From assembly GCF_002954265.1 (NCBI RefSeq), contig NZ_PPSL01000005.1, forward strand, positions 344,013 to 408,012: a stretch of DNA of 64,000 nucleotides, read 5' to 3'. The translations under genes and the position numbers were made by a program. This DNA is from Flavipsychrobacter stenotrophus. Lineage in GTDB: Bacteria > Bacteroidota > Bacteroidia > Chitinophagales > Chitinophagaceae. The notes beneath the pieces are model-generated. The model did no database searches, had not been told where the DNA came from, and was given only the letters and a program-made list of their open reading frames with translations. Position 1 is the stretch's first letter. Each line of letters starts with the position of its first letter. Positions 35,766 through 45,505 of the stretch are shown piece by piece.

Positions 35766-37775
35766 TTATTCAGCAGCTGCATCATCTTCAGCTTTCTTCA
35801 ACTTGTCTTTGATAGCACCAAGAGCACCAAGATCGCCAAGTGTTGGTTTTTCAACCTTGCTCTGCAAATTCTTTACTGCTTTCTTAGTCTTCTCGTTTTC
35901 GCTCGCGTTTTCTTTACGTACAGCATCTTTCTCTTCGTTCTTAGATTGCTCCCAAACCTTAGAGTGTGATACAAGGATACGCTTGTCGTTACGATCGAAT
36001 TCGATGATCATGAAAGGCAAAGTTTCTTCTGCCTCCACATTGCTACCATCTTCCTTGCGCAGGTGACGTGCAGGAGCGTAAGCCTCAAGGCCATACTGCA
36101 ACTGAACTGTAGCACCCTTTTCGTCCTTACGGGTTACGCTACCTTCGTGTACAGATCCGATAGGGAATACTGTTTCGAAGGTATTCCAAGGATCTTCTTC
36201 AAGCTGCTTGTGGCCAAGGCTAAGCTTGCGGTTTTCCTTATCTATACCCAGGATGATAACGTCTATGTTCTCACCTGTCTTAACGAACTCACTTGGGTGA
36301 TTGTAACGCTTGATCCAGCTAAGGTCGCTGATGTGTATCATACCACCTATACCTGTTTCCAGCTCTACGAACACGCCATAAGGAGTGATGTTCTTAACAA
36401 CACCCGGGTGACGGCTGTCGATAGGGAACTTGTTCTCGATAGTCTCCCATGGATCAGCAGACAACTGCTTGATAGAAAGACTCATCTTGCGCTCATCCTT
36501 GTCAAGTGTTACAACTACTGCTTCATGCTCTTCGCCCAACTTGAAGAACTCCTTCGCGTTGATAGGCTGTGAAGACCATGTGATCTCAGATACGTGTACC
36601 AAACCTTCTACACCTGGCATGATCTCAAGGAACGCGCCATAGTCTTCAATGTTTACTACCTTACCCTTAACGTGAGCATTTTCTACAATGTTCTCAGGCA
36701 AGTTATCCCAAGGATGAGGAGTCAATTGTTTCAGACCAAGGCTGATACGCTTCTTCTCATCATCGAAATCAAGAACTACCACATTCAGCTTCTGGCTGTT
36801 ATGCAGCACTTCGCTCGGGTGCGTTACGCGGCCCCAGCTGATATCTGTGATATACAACAGACCATCTACACCACCAAGGTCGATGAACGCACCGAAATCG
36901 GTAACATTCTTCACAGTACCTTCCAGTACCTGACCCTTTTCTAGCTGGCCGATGATCACGCTGCGCTGCTGCTCAATATCGCTCTCAATGAGTGCTTTAT
37001 GAGAAACCACCGCGTTGCGGATTGTTTCATTGATTTTAACAACCTTGAAGTCCATTGTCTTACCAACATACTGATCGTAATCAGTAACCGGCTTAACGTC
37101 GATCTGTGAACCTGGCAAGAATGTTTCCAAACCATGAACATCTACGATCAAACCACCCTTAGTCTTAGAGGTAATAGTACCTGTAACCACTTCGCCTGTC
37201 TTGTAGAAGTCAACGATCTGCTGCCATGAACGTGCTGCGCGAGCCAGCTTACGGCTCAAATGCAGGTGACCTTCACGGTCTTCTTTTTCTACCACCATTA
37301 CTTCTACGATATCACCTATCTTAACGCCAGGTGTGTCGCGGAATTCATTAAGTGATATAAGGCCATCTGATTTAAAGCCAATGTTAATGATAACATCAGT
37401 TTTTGTCAGGCCTTCTACTGTACCATTCATCAGTTCGTTCTCTGTGATGGCTTTAAACGTGCTGTCATAAACCATTTCAAACTTTTCACGGTCGTTCTTG
37501 GCATATGATGCTACATTGCGCTTGTCTACGCTCCAGTCGAAATCATCATGAGAAGTTGTTGATGCTTCTTCATAATAACGGCGAGGCGCGCGTACATGTG
37601 CTTGTTCTGCTGCAGGAGCTTCTTCTGTAGCTACTTCTACTTCAGTTGTTGCTTCTACTGCTGGTGTTTCTGCTGTTACCGGAGCTTCTTGAGCTGCAGT
37701 ATCAGTTGTTTGTACGGACTCAACGCTTTCTGGCGTAGTTCCGGCGGTTTCCAAATTAATGTTTTGCTCTTCCAA
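35766..37775 (-). CDS. rpsA: 30S ribosomal protein S1
   Basis: A 669-residue S1 that helps mRNA bind the small subunit. After an acidic, Ala/Glu/Thr-rich N-terminal extension (about residues 1-70) it has six OB-fold S1 repeats, each recognisable by patterns such as GTVKNVTDFGAFIDLGGVDG, GKVVNIEDYGAFLEIMPGVE and GVVKNITPYGVFVELETGIG, and a Lys/Asp-rich tail (KDKLKKAEDDAAAE). In this phylum mRNAs rarely use a strong Shine-Dalgarno sequence, which makes S1 important. A TATCTTTG box lies upstream near 37812-37819, within the usual distance of the start. Confidence 0.95.
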   Translation of the reverse strand: MEEQNINLETAGTTPESVESVQTTDTAAQEAPVTAETPAVEATTEVEVATEEAPAAEQAHVRAPRRYYEEASTTSHDDFDWSVDKRNVASYAKNDREKFEMVYDSTFKAITENELMNGTVEGLTKTDVIINIGFKSDGLISLNEFRDTPGVKIGDIVEVMVVEKEDREGHLHLSRKLARAARSWQQIVDFYKTGEVVTGTITSKTKGGLIVDVHGLETFLPGSQIDVKPVTDYDQYVGKTMDFKVVKINETIRNAVVSHKALIESDIEQQRSVIIGQLEKGQVLEGTVKNVTDFGAFIDLGGVDGLLYITDISWGRVTHPSEVLHNSQKLNVVVLDFDDEKKRISLGLKQLTPHPWDNLPENIVENAHVKGKVVNIEDYGAFLEIMPGVEGLVHVSEITWSSQPINAKEFFKLGEEHEAVVVTLDKDERKMSLSIKQLSADPWETIENKFPIDSRHPGVVKNITPYGVFVELETGIGGMIHISDLSWIKRYNHPSEFVKTGENIDVIILGIDKENRKLSLGHKQLEEDPWNTFETVFPIGSVHEGSVTRKDEKGATVQLQYGLEAYAPARHLRKEDGSNVEAEETLPFMIIEFDRNDKRILVSHSKVWEQSKNEEKDAVRKENASENEKTKKAVKNLQSKVEKPTLGDLGALGAIKDKLKKAEDDAAAE

Positions 37776-37876
37776 AATAAATTTTCCCTTTTGTTTTTTT
37801 AAAGGACGGCAAAGATAAGGAAATTTATCAAATAATATGAAAATTGGGTAATGTGAAAATCAGGAACACTTGAAGG

Positions 37877-39879
37877 TTAATTTTCGAAAAAAGTTTTTAC
37901 GTCTGAAAGATAATCTGTCAATTCATTAGGCAATGCCGTTAAGTCAGATTCTCGCAGCAATTTGTCGACGTTAAAATTGCTTTTTAATTTCTTTATATCT
38001 TTTCCGGGATAGAGTCTAACCATATCTTTCTCTGCGGTTTGTTTCATCTCGACTGCTTTTTTAGGCTTAAATTCATCTTTTTGCTTATCTACAGTATAAT
38101 TTGTAATACCCTTATAATTTGGAATATCCTTAGTGCATAATTTCATTGCAACAATAAGATTTGCATCAACTGTCGCCCTGAATTTTTCTACTAAAACTGA
38201 GTAGTTTTCAAATTTTTTTAGAAGTTCATTATCGAAGAATGTATCCATTAACACGGCAAAATTTTCAATTTCATTTACCGGTAGAAATTTCACTTTGTAT
38301 TTTTTGAATTGCTTAAACTTATTTGATTTTATATGTTCAATAATATCAATTTGATTTTGCATAAATCCATCTCTATCCAACTCTCTGTAGATAATCGGGG
38401 AATATCCGTTCTTTTCTTTCATTTTATGCAAGAGTACTTTTTCTACGTCATCAATAGTGCAGCCATATGAAGAAAAAACCGTTACATCTTTGATTTCGAA
38501 TTTTTCTAATAATTCTCTCCACAATTCAATTCCTTTCTCATCTTCACATATGAATATTTTATCGGGATATAAGGTGTCCAATTTCTTTTCTGTAGCATCC
38601 AAAATAGTAAGAGTCTTATCGTGCTCCGTTTTTTGAAATATTAGCTCATCTTTAAGAAAAGATAGCTGTTGCTCGGAAATATGTCTTGCCCCTATAATTT
38701 TATTGAATTGCGTGCCTAATAGCTTAGAAATATTTTGAAGGTTGATCCCCCAAATATCTCGTTCCAATTCTGCACGCTGCACAGTGTTATCGCTGCTCTC
38801 TAACTTTGCAAATAGTCCCTCATAATAATCCCCTAATGAATATACTTTTGAGAGATAACGGTTCTTGTTATTTTTCTTATCGATTTCGTAGCTTACTCTA
38901 TATATTCTATTTCTATCGTCATTTTCATTCATCGCAAACGCAGGTGAATGGGTTGTAAGAAAAATCTGAGCTACTTTACTGAATTCATCTTTATATGTCT
39001 TATAAATCTCAAACTGTCGTTTTAATTCAAATGCGATTTCCGGTTCTTAATAACCCCATATGTACAAGTGCTTCTTATCCTTTTTAGCAATGTACCATAA
39101 CAGGAAAGAAAAAAATGCATTTGAATACCGTCGCCTCTGCTATTCAATGCCACAGATTGCGTTTCGAGGTTCTTACTCTTTCTCTTTGTGATTTTTATCT
39201 TTTCACTTGTATCAAAAGAAAGAGATTCCAGTAAGGTTGTAAAATTTACTGTTGGCTCGACCTCAATCCCCATAACATCTAGGACATATTGATTAAGTTC
39301 CTTCAGTTCATCTTTTATTCCTATCGAAACAGCATTCAAAGCATCTTTTAATGAAGAGTTTTTTCCTCTACCGTCACTTGAATCTGCGACAGATTGAATT
39401 TTTCGCTGAACTGCTTCGCGAAAATTAAGATCTCTTATAGCGGGTATGTATATGTACTGGATTTTTTCACTTACAATAGCATTTGCCCGCTTGATTCCGG
39501 TAGTGCTAATTTCTTTCCCAAGTAAATCACTAAAATTAAAGTCTGAGCCGCCGTTTGTATAAAAAACTCTTTCAGCTATAAACCCGTCGTTGATACCACC
39601 TTTATCATAAAAATTGCCTTTGGAAAAGAACAACTTAATTGATATATTTCTTTCACCTCTTTCATTATTGTCTCTATACCATTTGTTGAAGTCTCTCTCA
39701 CTATTATATTTAACATTAAAGTCTGTTTCGCTGTTAAAAAAAAGATTTAAAGCCTTTAATATGTTGGACTTCCCGCTGTCATTTCCCCCAGAAAATATAT
39801 TTAAGTCTGAGCAATCTATAGTTTCATTTGTACCAAAAGACCTGAATTTAGTTATAATGACCCTATTAATGTATTTCAT
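37877..39879 (-). pseudogene. AAA/OLD-type ATPase-nuclease, broken by frameshift and stop
   Basis: Reconstructed as about 665 residues. The N-terminus reads INRVIITKFRSFG and the Walker A is GGNDSGKSNILKALNLFF. The signature region NSRGDGIQMHFF goes out of frame at a run of seven A (39109-39115); one more base would restore SFLLWYIAKKDKKHLYIWGY. The Walker B region then has an in-frame TAA (39047-39049) where GY-E-EPE would be expected, and the H-loop IFLTTHSPAFAMNE follows. The last 350 residues look Toprim-like (IFICEDEKGIELW; IYRELDRDGF), as in OLD-family nucleases. The region is A+T-rich compared with its neighbours, suggesting acquisition. Known relatives include phage-defence proteins; which one cannot be told. 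Confidence 0.85.
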
Positions 39880-39981
39880 AAATGCATTGGTTTTTTTAGG
39901 ACTTTTACTATATGCATGTAAAGAAATACAAAAACAAGTTATTTGTATAATTTATAGAGAATTATTATCAAATTTATCTCC

Positions 39982-40476
39982 TCACCCCTTCAACGCCCTA
40001 TTCTCCACCCTTATCCTTACAAACAGCATAGCTGCATTCAGCAGGGAGAAGATCATAGCCGTAAAAGACAAGTGAAATACCAATGGGATTACGGCTATCT
40101 CGGCTACGACAATTATATAGTTGGGATGCTTTACATATTTATATGGCCCTTTGCTCACCAGCTGCACATTGGGTATGCGCAGTATTTTGGTATTCCAGTA
40201 TTTGCCCAGTGAGGCTATGACCCATATTTTCAGACAGATGAGCCCAAGGAAAACAAAAAGAAAAGTAGGATTGAACAAGTAAGTGACCGGAGACAAATAG
40301 TACTCTGCGATCATAGATATAAGGAATGCGGTATGTAGCGCCACTATCAGCGGGTAATGCTCTTTACCATATTCCACCGCCCCCTGTGCGCGCGCCCATT
40401 TTTCATTGCTGCGCGCAACCACCAGCTCCAGCAGTCGCTGAAAAACTACAAATGATATGAATAGTAAGAAAGACAT
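39982..40476 (-). CDS. isoprenylcysteine carboxyl methyltransferase (ICMT) family protein
   Basis: A 164-residue membrane methyltransferase with four to five hydrophobic segments. The SAM-binding signature is in the C-terminal half: GPYKYVKHPNYIIVVAEIAV, then VRIRVENRAL with a conserved Arg/Glu. It begins three bases after the stop of the type III polyketide synthase gene, so they are one transcript. In Bacillus subtilis the equivalent pair BpsA/BpsB makes and O-methylates alkylpyrones; that is the best guess here. Confidence 0.88.
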   Translation of the reverse strand: MSFLLFISFVVFQRLLELVVARSNEKWARAQGAVEYGKEHYPLIVALHTAFLISMIAEYYLSPVTYLFNPTFLFVFLGLICLKIWVIASLGKYWNTKILRIPNVQLVSKGPYKYVKHPNYIIVVAEIAVIPLVFHLSFTAMIFSLLNAAMLFVRIRVENRALKG

Positions 40477-40479
40477 AGA

Positions 40480-41544
40480 CTAGCTGTTGCTCATATTTAA
40501 TAATACCATCTCGCTGCTAAAACCCGGCCCCAGGGACACCATAAGGCCCGGCCCGTCTTCAAATCCATCTTTAAAGAACTTGTCCATTACATATAACACG
40601 GTTGCGCTCGACATATTGCCATTCTCATTCATCACCTGCCGGGTATTAGCCAGGAAGTCTCCCTCCACAGGTAGCGTTTCGGCATAGGCCGTAAGTATCT
40701 TCTTCCCACCCGGGTGGAAAATAAAGTTCTTAATGTCGCCGATCATCACTTCGTGTTTCGATAAGAAATGCACCACATCGCGGTAAATATTATCTCTGAT
40801 GATCGTAGGGATGTCTTCTGAAAACAACACCTTAAAACCTTCATCCATAAATTCCCAACCCATCACTTCCAGCGAATCGTAGTACAGTTTGCTCTGCGAT
40901 GCCACGAAAGATATGTTCTTTTTAGCGGGAGGTTCATGGCCATCTCCTTTTACAATGCACGCTACTACTCCATCGGCAAACAGGCTGGATGCCACAAAAT
41001 TGCTCTTGCTGAAATCGTTTCGTAAAAAGGTGAGCGAGCATAGCTCTACACACACCAACAGCACGACCGCCGCTGGATTGGCTTTGGCTATCAAATTGGC
41101 TCTGGCATAGCCTGACACACCACCACCACATCCCAGTCCGAAAACAGGTATACGGTTGGCATATTGGTTCAACCGCATTTTATTAATGATCAGGGCATCA
41201 AGGCTGGGCGTAGCCAGGCCGGTAGTAGAAACGAAGATGATATCGGTAATATCTTCCCCTTTTAGCCGCGCATCTGCCAGACAATGTTCTATTGCTATCA
41301 CCGAGTATTCCAGCGATGTGCGTACATATTCGTAGTTATTTTCCTTAAAATCTTTCAAGGTAGCATAGTAATCAAGCGGCCTACAGAAATTGCGCGTCTT
41401 GATCTCGGTATTATCAAATATGCTAATTAGGCGGCCTACCGCCGGAAATGATGGTTCAAACAGCTGACGGGCATATTTCTTTACTTCATCCTGGTCTATC
41501 TTTGAAGGAAAATCTATCGTTGCAATGGCGGCTAATGAAGGCAT
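40480..41544 (-). CDS. type III polyketide synthase
   Basis: A chalcone/stilbene-synthase-fold enzyme of 354 residues from ATG 41544 (the frame is open to 41595; the extra residues are not family-like). The Cys-His-Asn triad is visible: Cys in PVFGLGCGGGVSGYARA (~139), His in NFIFHPGGKKIL, Asn in NENGNMSSATVLYVMDK. GLMVSLGPGFSSEMVLL is the conserved C-terminal block. Such bacterial enzymes extend fatty acyl starters with malonyl-CoA to alkylpyrones or alkylresorcinols. The ICMT gene is directly downstream. Confidence 0.92.
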   Translation of the reverse strand: MPSLAAIATIDFPSKIDQDEVKKYARQLFEPSFPAVGRLISIFDNTEIKTRNFCRPLDYYATLKDFKENNYEYVRTSLEYSVIAIEHCLADARLKGEDITDIIFVSTTGLATPSLDALIINKMRLNQYANRIPVFGLGCGGGVSGYARANLIAKANPAAVVLLVCVELCSLTFLRNDFSKSNFVASSLFADGVVACIVKGDGHEPPAKKNISFVASQSKLYYDSLEVMGWEFMDEGFKVLFSEDIPTIIRDNIYRDVVHFLSKHEVMIGDIKNFIFHPGGKKILTAYAETLPVEGDFLANTRQVMNENGNMSSATVLYVMDKFFKDGFEDGPGLMVSLGPGFSSEMVLLNMSNS

Positions 41545-41671
41545 ATTGTTGAAAGGTAAGAAGTAAAATTTATTTGTTTTGTTATATATAAGCAAGAACG
41601 CAATAAAAATCGTTCCGCCACCATCATATACGGCAAATCAAATAAAAAAGATGTTGGAAAACAGCAAACAA

Positions 41672-42586
41672 CTATTGCAACTTAAACATCAATGGCTGGG
41701 TATACAAGACCTTTACAACTTTGCCATTTTGCATGCCGGGTTTGAATTTGGGCAGCAGCGTAATCACCCTCATCGCTTCCTCGTCTATCTCAGGGCACAC
41801 TGTATTCACGGGCTTTATGCCTGCAAGGCTGCCATCTTCCATCACTACAAATGAAATTAACGATCTGCCATGCTTATTTGCACTTCTCGCAGATTCAGGG
41901 TAGATCACATTTTGAGATAAAAATCTCATAATACTGGAGGGAGGGACCGGCAGCTCTTCAACGATCGAATCACCAGATGGCTTTATTACAGTGTCGCACG
42001 GAATAACGGTCCCTTTTTCGTCCATACATTGGGTGGTCGTCATTTTGCCGTCAGACATGAACATCTTTTTTATACTACCACTGGGGTAATATTCAAAACT
42101 CATGTTCTTCTTTTCCCCGTCCAATCTACCCTTATAAGTAGCATAAATCACACGCCCTGTTTCTATTTCAATCGATTTTGAAGAGTCTAATTCCCCTTCA
42201 TTATAATAGTTCTCCTCTACTTTTTTAGTATCTCCGGGCAAGTACATCAGCCACTTGCCTTCACTTACTCCATTTTCATACACACCCTCTTTTATTTTCT
42301 GCCCATCTGCGCTGTAATACACAAATTTTCCGTTACGCTGATTTTCATACACCTTTCTGCTCGTCCACTTTATGGTCGACACATGCCCTGTCATCAGTAG
42401 TTTGCCGCCAACAGTAAGTGCTGTGACATTATACCCTTTTGAGTCTTTTGTAAATGAGCGCAGGTAAGCAGCTTCGTTTTGCTCGCATGACAACCACTTA
42501 TTATTGTAATAAAGTGTGTTCCCCTCTCCACCCAAGGCTGAAAAAGAAACCAGCATGCAAACCGCGACCAGGAAAGAATAGTTCAT
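41672..42586 (-). CDS. secreted MORN-like/TonB-C domain protein, paralogue 1
   Basis: From ATG 42586, with signal peptide (MNYSFLVAVCMLVSFSALGG), 304 residues. A middle region of toxin-antitoxin MORN-like repeats (NGKFVYYSADGQKIKEGVYE, then NGVSEGKWLMYLPGD) precedes a TonB C-terminal domain (SLISFVVMEDGSLAGIKPVN; VCPEIDEEAMRVITLLPKFK). There is no N-terminal membrane anchor or Pro-rich spacer as in true TonB. The gene at 59482 has the same architecture. An upstream ATG at 42643 is possible but gives a poor leader. Role unknown; TonB-C domains here may bind periplasmic or outer-membrane partners. Confidence 0.8.
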   Translation of the reverse strand: MNYSFLVAVCMLVSFSALGGEGNTLYYNNKWLSCEQNEAAYLRSFTKDSKGYNVTALTVGGKLLMTGHVSTIKWTSRKVYENQRNGKFVYYSADGQKIKEGVYENGVSEGKWLMYLPGDTKKVEENYYNEGELDSSKSIEIETGRVIYATYKGRLDGEKKNMSFEYYPSGSIKKMFMSDGKMTTTQCMDEKGTVIPCDTVIKPSGDSIVEELPVPPSSIMRFLSQNVIYPESARSANKHGRSLISFVVMEDGSLAGIKPVNTVCPEIDEEAMRVITLLPKFKPGMQNGKVVKVLYTQPLMFKLQ

Positions 42587-42642
42587 AAACAGCAATAATA
42601 GGAAGTAAAAATAACCAAAATTCAAGCGCAACCTCGTACTCA

Positions 42643-43902
42643 TTGCCTAACGACAAAATCACTTACTTTTACGCCACTTTGAATTTATCATTTTTCATAG
42701 CGCGCCGGTATCTTGTTCGGCAAACGGGCACCTTCTCCTTTATTATAAGGCTGGCGGTGGTGGCTACTGCACTTAGTGTGGCGGTAATGATACTTTCACT
42801 GGCTGTCTCTACCGGCTTTGGAGATGCGGTAAGGGATAAGCTATATAGCTTTTCGGGCAATGTTCATGTCACCTACTTCGACCCCTTAAAATCAAATGCA
42901 CTCACCACTCCACCAATTTACTACGACAAAAAGCTGGTTGCTGAGATAAAAAAAATACCCCACGTAGCCACTGTAACCCCATTTGCTCAGCGGCCGGTGA
43001 TATTGCAGAGCCATGGTAAAATGGAAGGCATACGGCTGAAGGGGGTGGATAAAAACTATCACTTTTCTAAAAGTGTGCGCCTTTCCGGCCAGGGCATAGA
43101 CTACTCCGACACGCTTTATTCCCGCCAGATAATGATATCTGAGCGCACCGCCAACCTGCTCGACGTAAAGGCAGCAGATACCATAATGCTGGAATTTTTT
43201 GAAGCAGGCTCTACTCCCCGGCTGCGAAAAGTAAGGATAAGTGGCATGTTCCACAGTGGTATGGAAGATGTGGACAAATACTATGGTGTGTGCGACATAA
43301 GGCTGCTGCAGCATATGAACAACTGGACTGCCGATAGTATCAATGCCTACCAGATAGATCTGGATAATGCGGCCTATGCAGACACCGTATCCAGCTTTAT
43401 CCACTACAACCTGGTCAATGCACCCGTGGATGCGTTTACTACCGAAGAATCTAATGCAGGCCTGTTCGACTGGCTGAAATTTCAGTCATTGAACAGTATC
43501 ATACTCCTTATTATAATGGGGCTTGTAGCGTTCATCAACGTTTCGGGAGTAATACTGGTGCTGATGATAGACAGGGCTGCCATGGTGGGCTTATTAAAAA
43601 CGTTGGGTATGCCATTCGGTAGTATAGGCCGTGTTTTTATTAACGTGGGCACAATTATCAGTGCCATTGGCATACTTGCCGGCAACATTTTAGCGTTAGC
43701 TGTTTGCTGGCTGCAAAAGACCTACAGCATATTTAAGCTTGATGAGGCAACATACTTTATGAAGTATGTGCCCGTAAAAGTAATTTGGTGGCATGTGGCA
43801 CTGACAGATATTGTTACCCTCATAGTATTTGTGATATATCTTTGGCTACCGGCTTTGTATATCCGCAGGATACAACCGGCAAAAGTGCTGCAGTTTAAGT
43901 AG
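42643..43902 (+). CDS. FtsX/LolE-type ABC transporter permease
   Basis: About 407-419 residues. One membrane segment near the N-terminus (RLAVVATALSVAVMILSLAV), a periplasmic MacB-like domain of about 230 residues, and three membrane segments at the C-terminus (SIILLIIMGLVAFINVSGVI, then GTIISAIGILAGNILALAVC, and IVTLIVFVIYLWLPALY) give the LolC/E layout. RRIQPAKVLQFK is a typical end. ATG 42643 is the annotated start, but the family sequence begins at LNLSFFIARRYL, so TTG 42679 is an equally good or better start. It would export lipoproteins from the inner membrane with an ATPase not in this window. Confidence 0.9.
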   Translation: MPNDKITYFYATLNLSFFIARRYLVRQTGTFSFIIRLAVVATALSVAVMILSLAVSTGFGDAVRDKLYSFSGNVHVTYFDPLKSNALTTPPIYYDKKLVAEIKKIPHVATVTPFAQRPVILQSHGKMEGIRLKGVDKNYHFSKSVRLSGQGIDYSDTLYSRQIMISERTANLLDVKAADTIMLEFFEAGSTPRLRKVRISGMFHSGMEDVDKYYGVCDIRLLQHMNNWTADSINAYQIDLDNAAYADTVSSFIHYNLVNAPVDAFTTEESNAGLFDWLKFQSLNSIILLIIMGLVAFINVSGVILVLMIDRAAMVGLLKTLGMPFGSIGRVFINVGTIISAIGILAGNILALAVCWLQKTYSIFKLDEATYFMKYVPVKVIWWHVALTDIVTLIVFVIYLWLPALYIRRIQPAKVLQFK

Positions 43903-44025
43903 TAGATAGTAGTTAGTAATTAATACATAGTAAATAGTTCCGATTTAGAGAGCAGGGCGTATTGAACTTACTTCGGAACAGGGATTTGTTTTTAGTTTTA
44001 AATTTTTAGTTTTCAGTTTTCAGTT

Positions 44026-44964
44026 TTGAACAAGGCATTATATAAGACCATTTGTGAGCAACACCCCGAAATACCAGTATTCTCGCAGTACTGGTGGTTG
44101 GATGTGTCATGCACAGAATGGGATGCCGCGATCGTAACAAAAGGCAGCCATACACAGGGAGTATGGGCTTACCCCATAGAAAACAAACCCGGTGTAAGCC
44201 TTATCCGTAATCCGCAACTCACACCTTACCTTGGCCCCAAAGTATTCTTCCCAAAAGACATAAAGGCAGCTAATATTGACGGATATGAATACGAAACTAT
44301 TGCCGAATTACTGAAACAGGTAAAAGATGCGCAGGTATGGGGCCTGGCTATACAACCAGAACTAAAGCAGGCAGGCCTGTTTAAGAATAGTGGTCTGCAA
44401 CAAAGTGTACAGCAAACATTCCTTATAGATGTCACTGCCGACGAAGCAACACTGCGTGCCAATATGAAGGAGAATCTGCGGAAGAATATTCGCCAGGCGG
44501 AAGGGGAAATGACCATTACCAATTCACCGGAGCACTTGAAAGACCTTTATGGCTATTACCAGCATATGCTCACCAGGAAAAGTAAATCTGCTCACTTCAG
44601 CCTGGCATATATGCAGCGCCTGTTGGATGCCTGTATTGAGCATGACGCAGGTGCACTATGGGTTGCCAAAACAGACGATAAGATACATGGCATAGTATGG
44701 CAGGTGTGGGATAGCGAGTGCAGCTATGCACTGAGCCTGGGGCAAAACCCGGAATCGGACAACTACAAAGCAATGTCGCTCCTACTCTGGCATGGCATAA
44801 AGGAAGCCAAACGAAGAGGGCAAAAGACTTTCGATATGGAAGGCAGCATGGACCCCGGCGTAGAACGCTTTTATCGCAGTTTCGGCGGCAAAAGAGCACT
44901 ATACCTGATATTATCTAAAAACACATCCCGCATCTGGAAACTGAAACAGATGTTAAGAGGATAG
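44026..44964 (+). CDS. FemAB-like GNAT acyltransferase
   Basis: A 312-residue protein with two GNAT-like halves. QYWWLDVSCTEWDAAIVTKG opens it, ENLRKNIRQAEGEMTI and HFSLAYMQRLLDACI lie in the middle, and GQKTFDMEGSMDPGVERFYR then SFGGKR is the conserved end, all typical of Acetyltransf_6/FemAB-related proteins. These transfer amino-acyl or acyl groups, sometimes to cell-wall or lipid acceptors. The start codon is TTG, preceded by a low-complexity stretch of AGTTTT(C/A) repeats (43990-44026). Acceptor unknown. Confidence 0.82.
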   Translation: MNKALYKTICEQHPEIPVFSQYWWLDVSCTEWDAAIVTKGSHTQGVWAYPIENKPGVSLIRNPQLTPYLGPKVFFPKDIKAANIDGYEYETIAELLKQVKDAQVWGLAIQPELKQAGLFKNSGLQQSVQQTFLIDVTADEATLRANMKENLRKNIRQAEGEMTITNSPEHLKDLYGYYQHMLTRKSKSAHFSLAYMQRLLDACIEHDAGALWVAKTDDKIHGIVWQVWDSECSYALSLGQNPESDNYKAMSLLLWHGIKEAKRRGQKTFDMEGSMDPGVERFYRSFGGKRALYLILSKNTSRIWKLKQMLRG

Positions 44965-45064
44965 GTAATAATAAAACCAAAGTCAAGATCCTCAAAGTGG
45001 GTATGTATTGGTCATAACTACCTATTAACTCAAAAATCACGACCTTTGCCGAAATTTTTAATAA

Positions 45065-45493
45065 ATGCCGGCAACTTTCCAGGACAATGAAGTAACATCA
45101 GGATTAAAGGATAAGCGTAAGCTTTCTGCCTACCTTGACACGCTCGTAGATACCCACCTGGAAGGCATTAAGAAAGTAAAGCTCAATTACATCTGCTGCA
45201 ACGATGAATACCTGCTGACCATTAACAAGCAGTTCCTTAACCACGACACGCTTACAGATATCATCACTTTCGATCTAAGTGAAACTGATGCAGAACTGGT
45301 TGGTGAGATATACATAAGTGTAGACCGAGTAAAGGAAAATGCAGCCAAATTTGGAGTAAGTTATCTCAATGAACTGCACAGGGTAATATTTCATGGTGCG
45401 CTCCATTTGTGCGGTTATACCGACAAAACAGCAGCCGACAAACAAGAAATGCGCAGGCAGGAAGACATTTGCCTCGCCGCATATTTATCATAA
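45065..45493 (+). CDS. ybeY: endoribonuclease YbeY
   Basis: A 142-residue metal-dependent RNase involved in 16S rRNA 3' maturation and ribosome quality control. The zinc motif is HRVIFHGALHLCGYTDKTAA: two His are kept, and the third ligand position of the E. coli HGxLHLxGYDH motif is changed to GYTDK, a pattern I associate with Bacteroidota members. DTLTDIITFDLSE is also diagnostic. It is 12 bases upstream of the pseudouridine synthase gene, and a GACCTTTG box is located at 45041-45048. Confidence 0.93.
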   Translation: MPATFQDNEVTSGLKDKRKLSAYLDTLVDTHLEGIKKVKLNYICCNDEYLLTINKQFLNHDTLTDIITFDLSETDAELVGEIYISVDRVKENAAKFGVSYLNELHRVIFHGALHLCGYTDKTAADKQEMRRQEDICLAAYLS

Positions 45494-45505
45494 AGAAACT
45501 GAATA

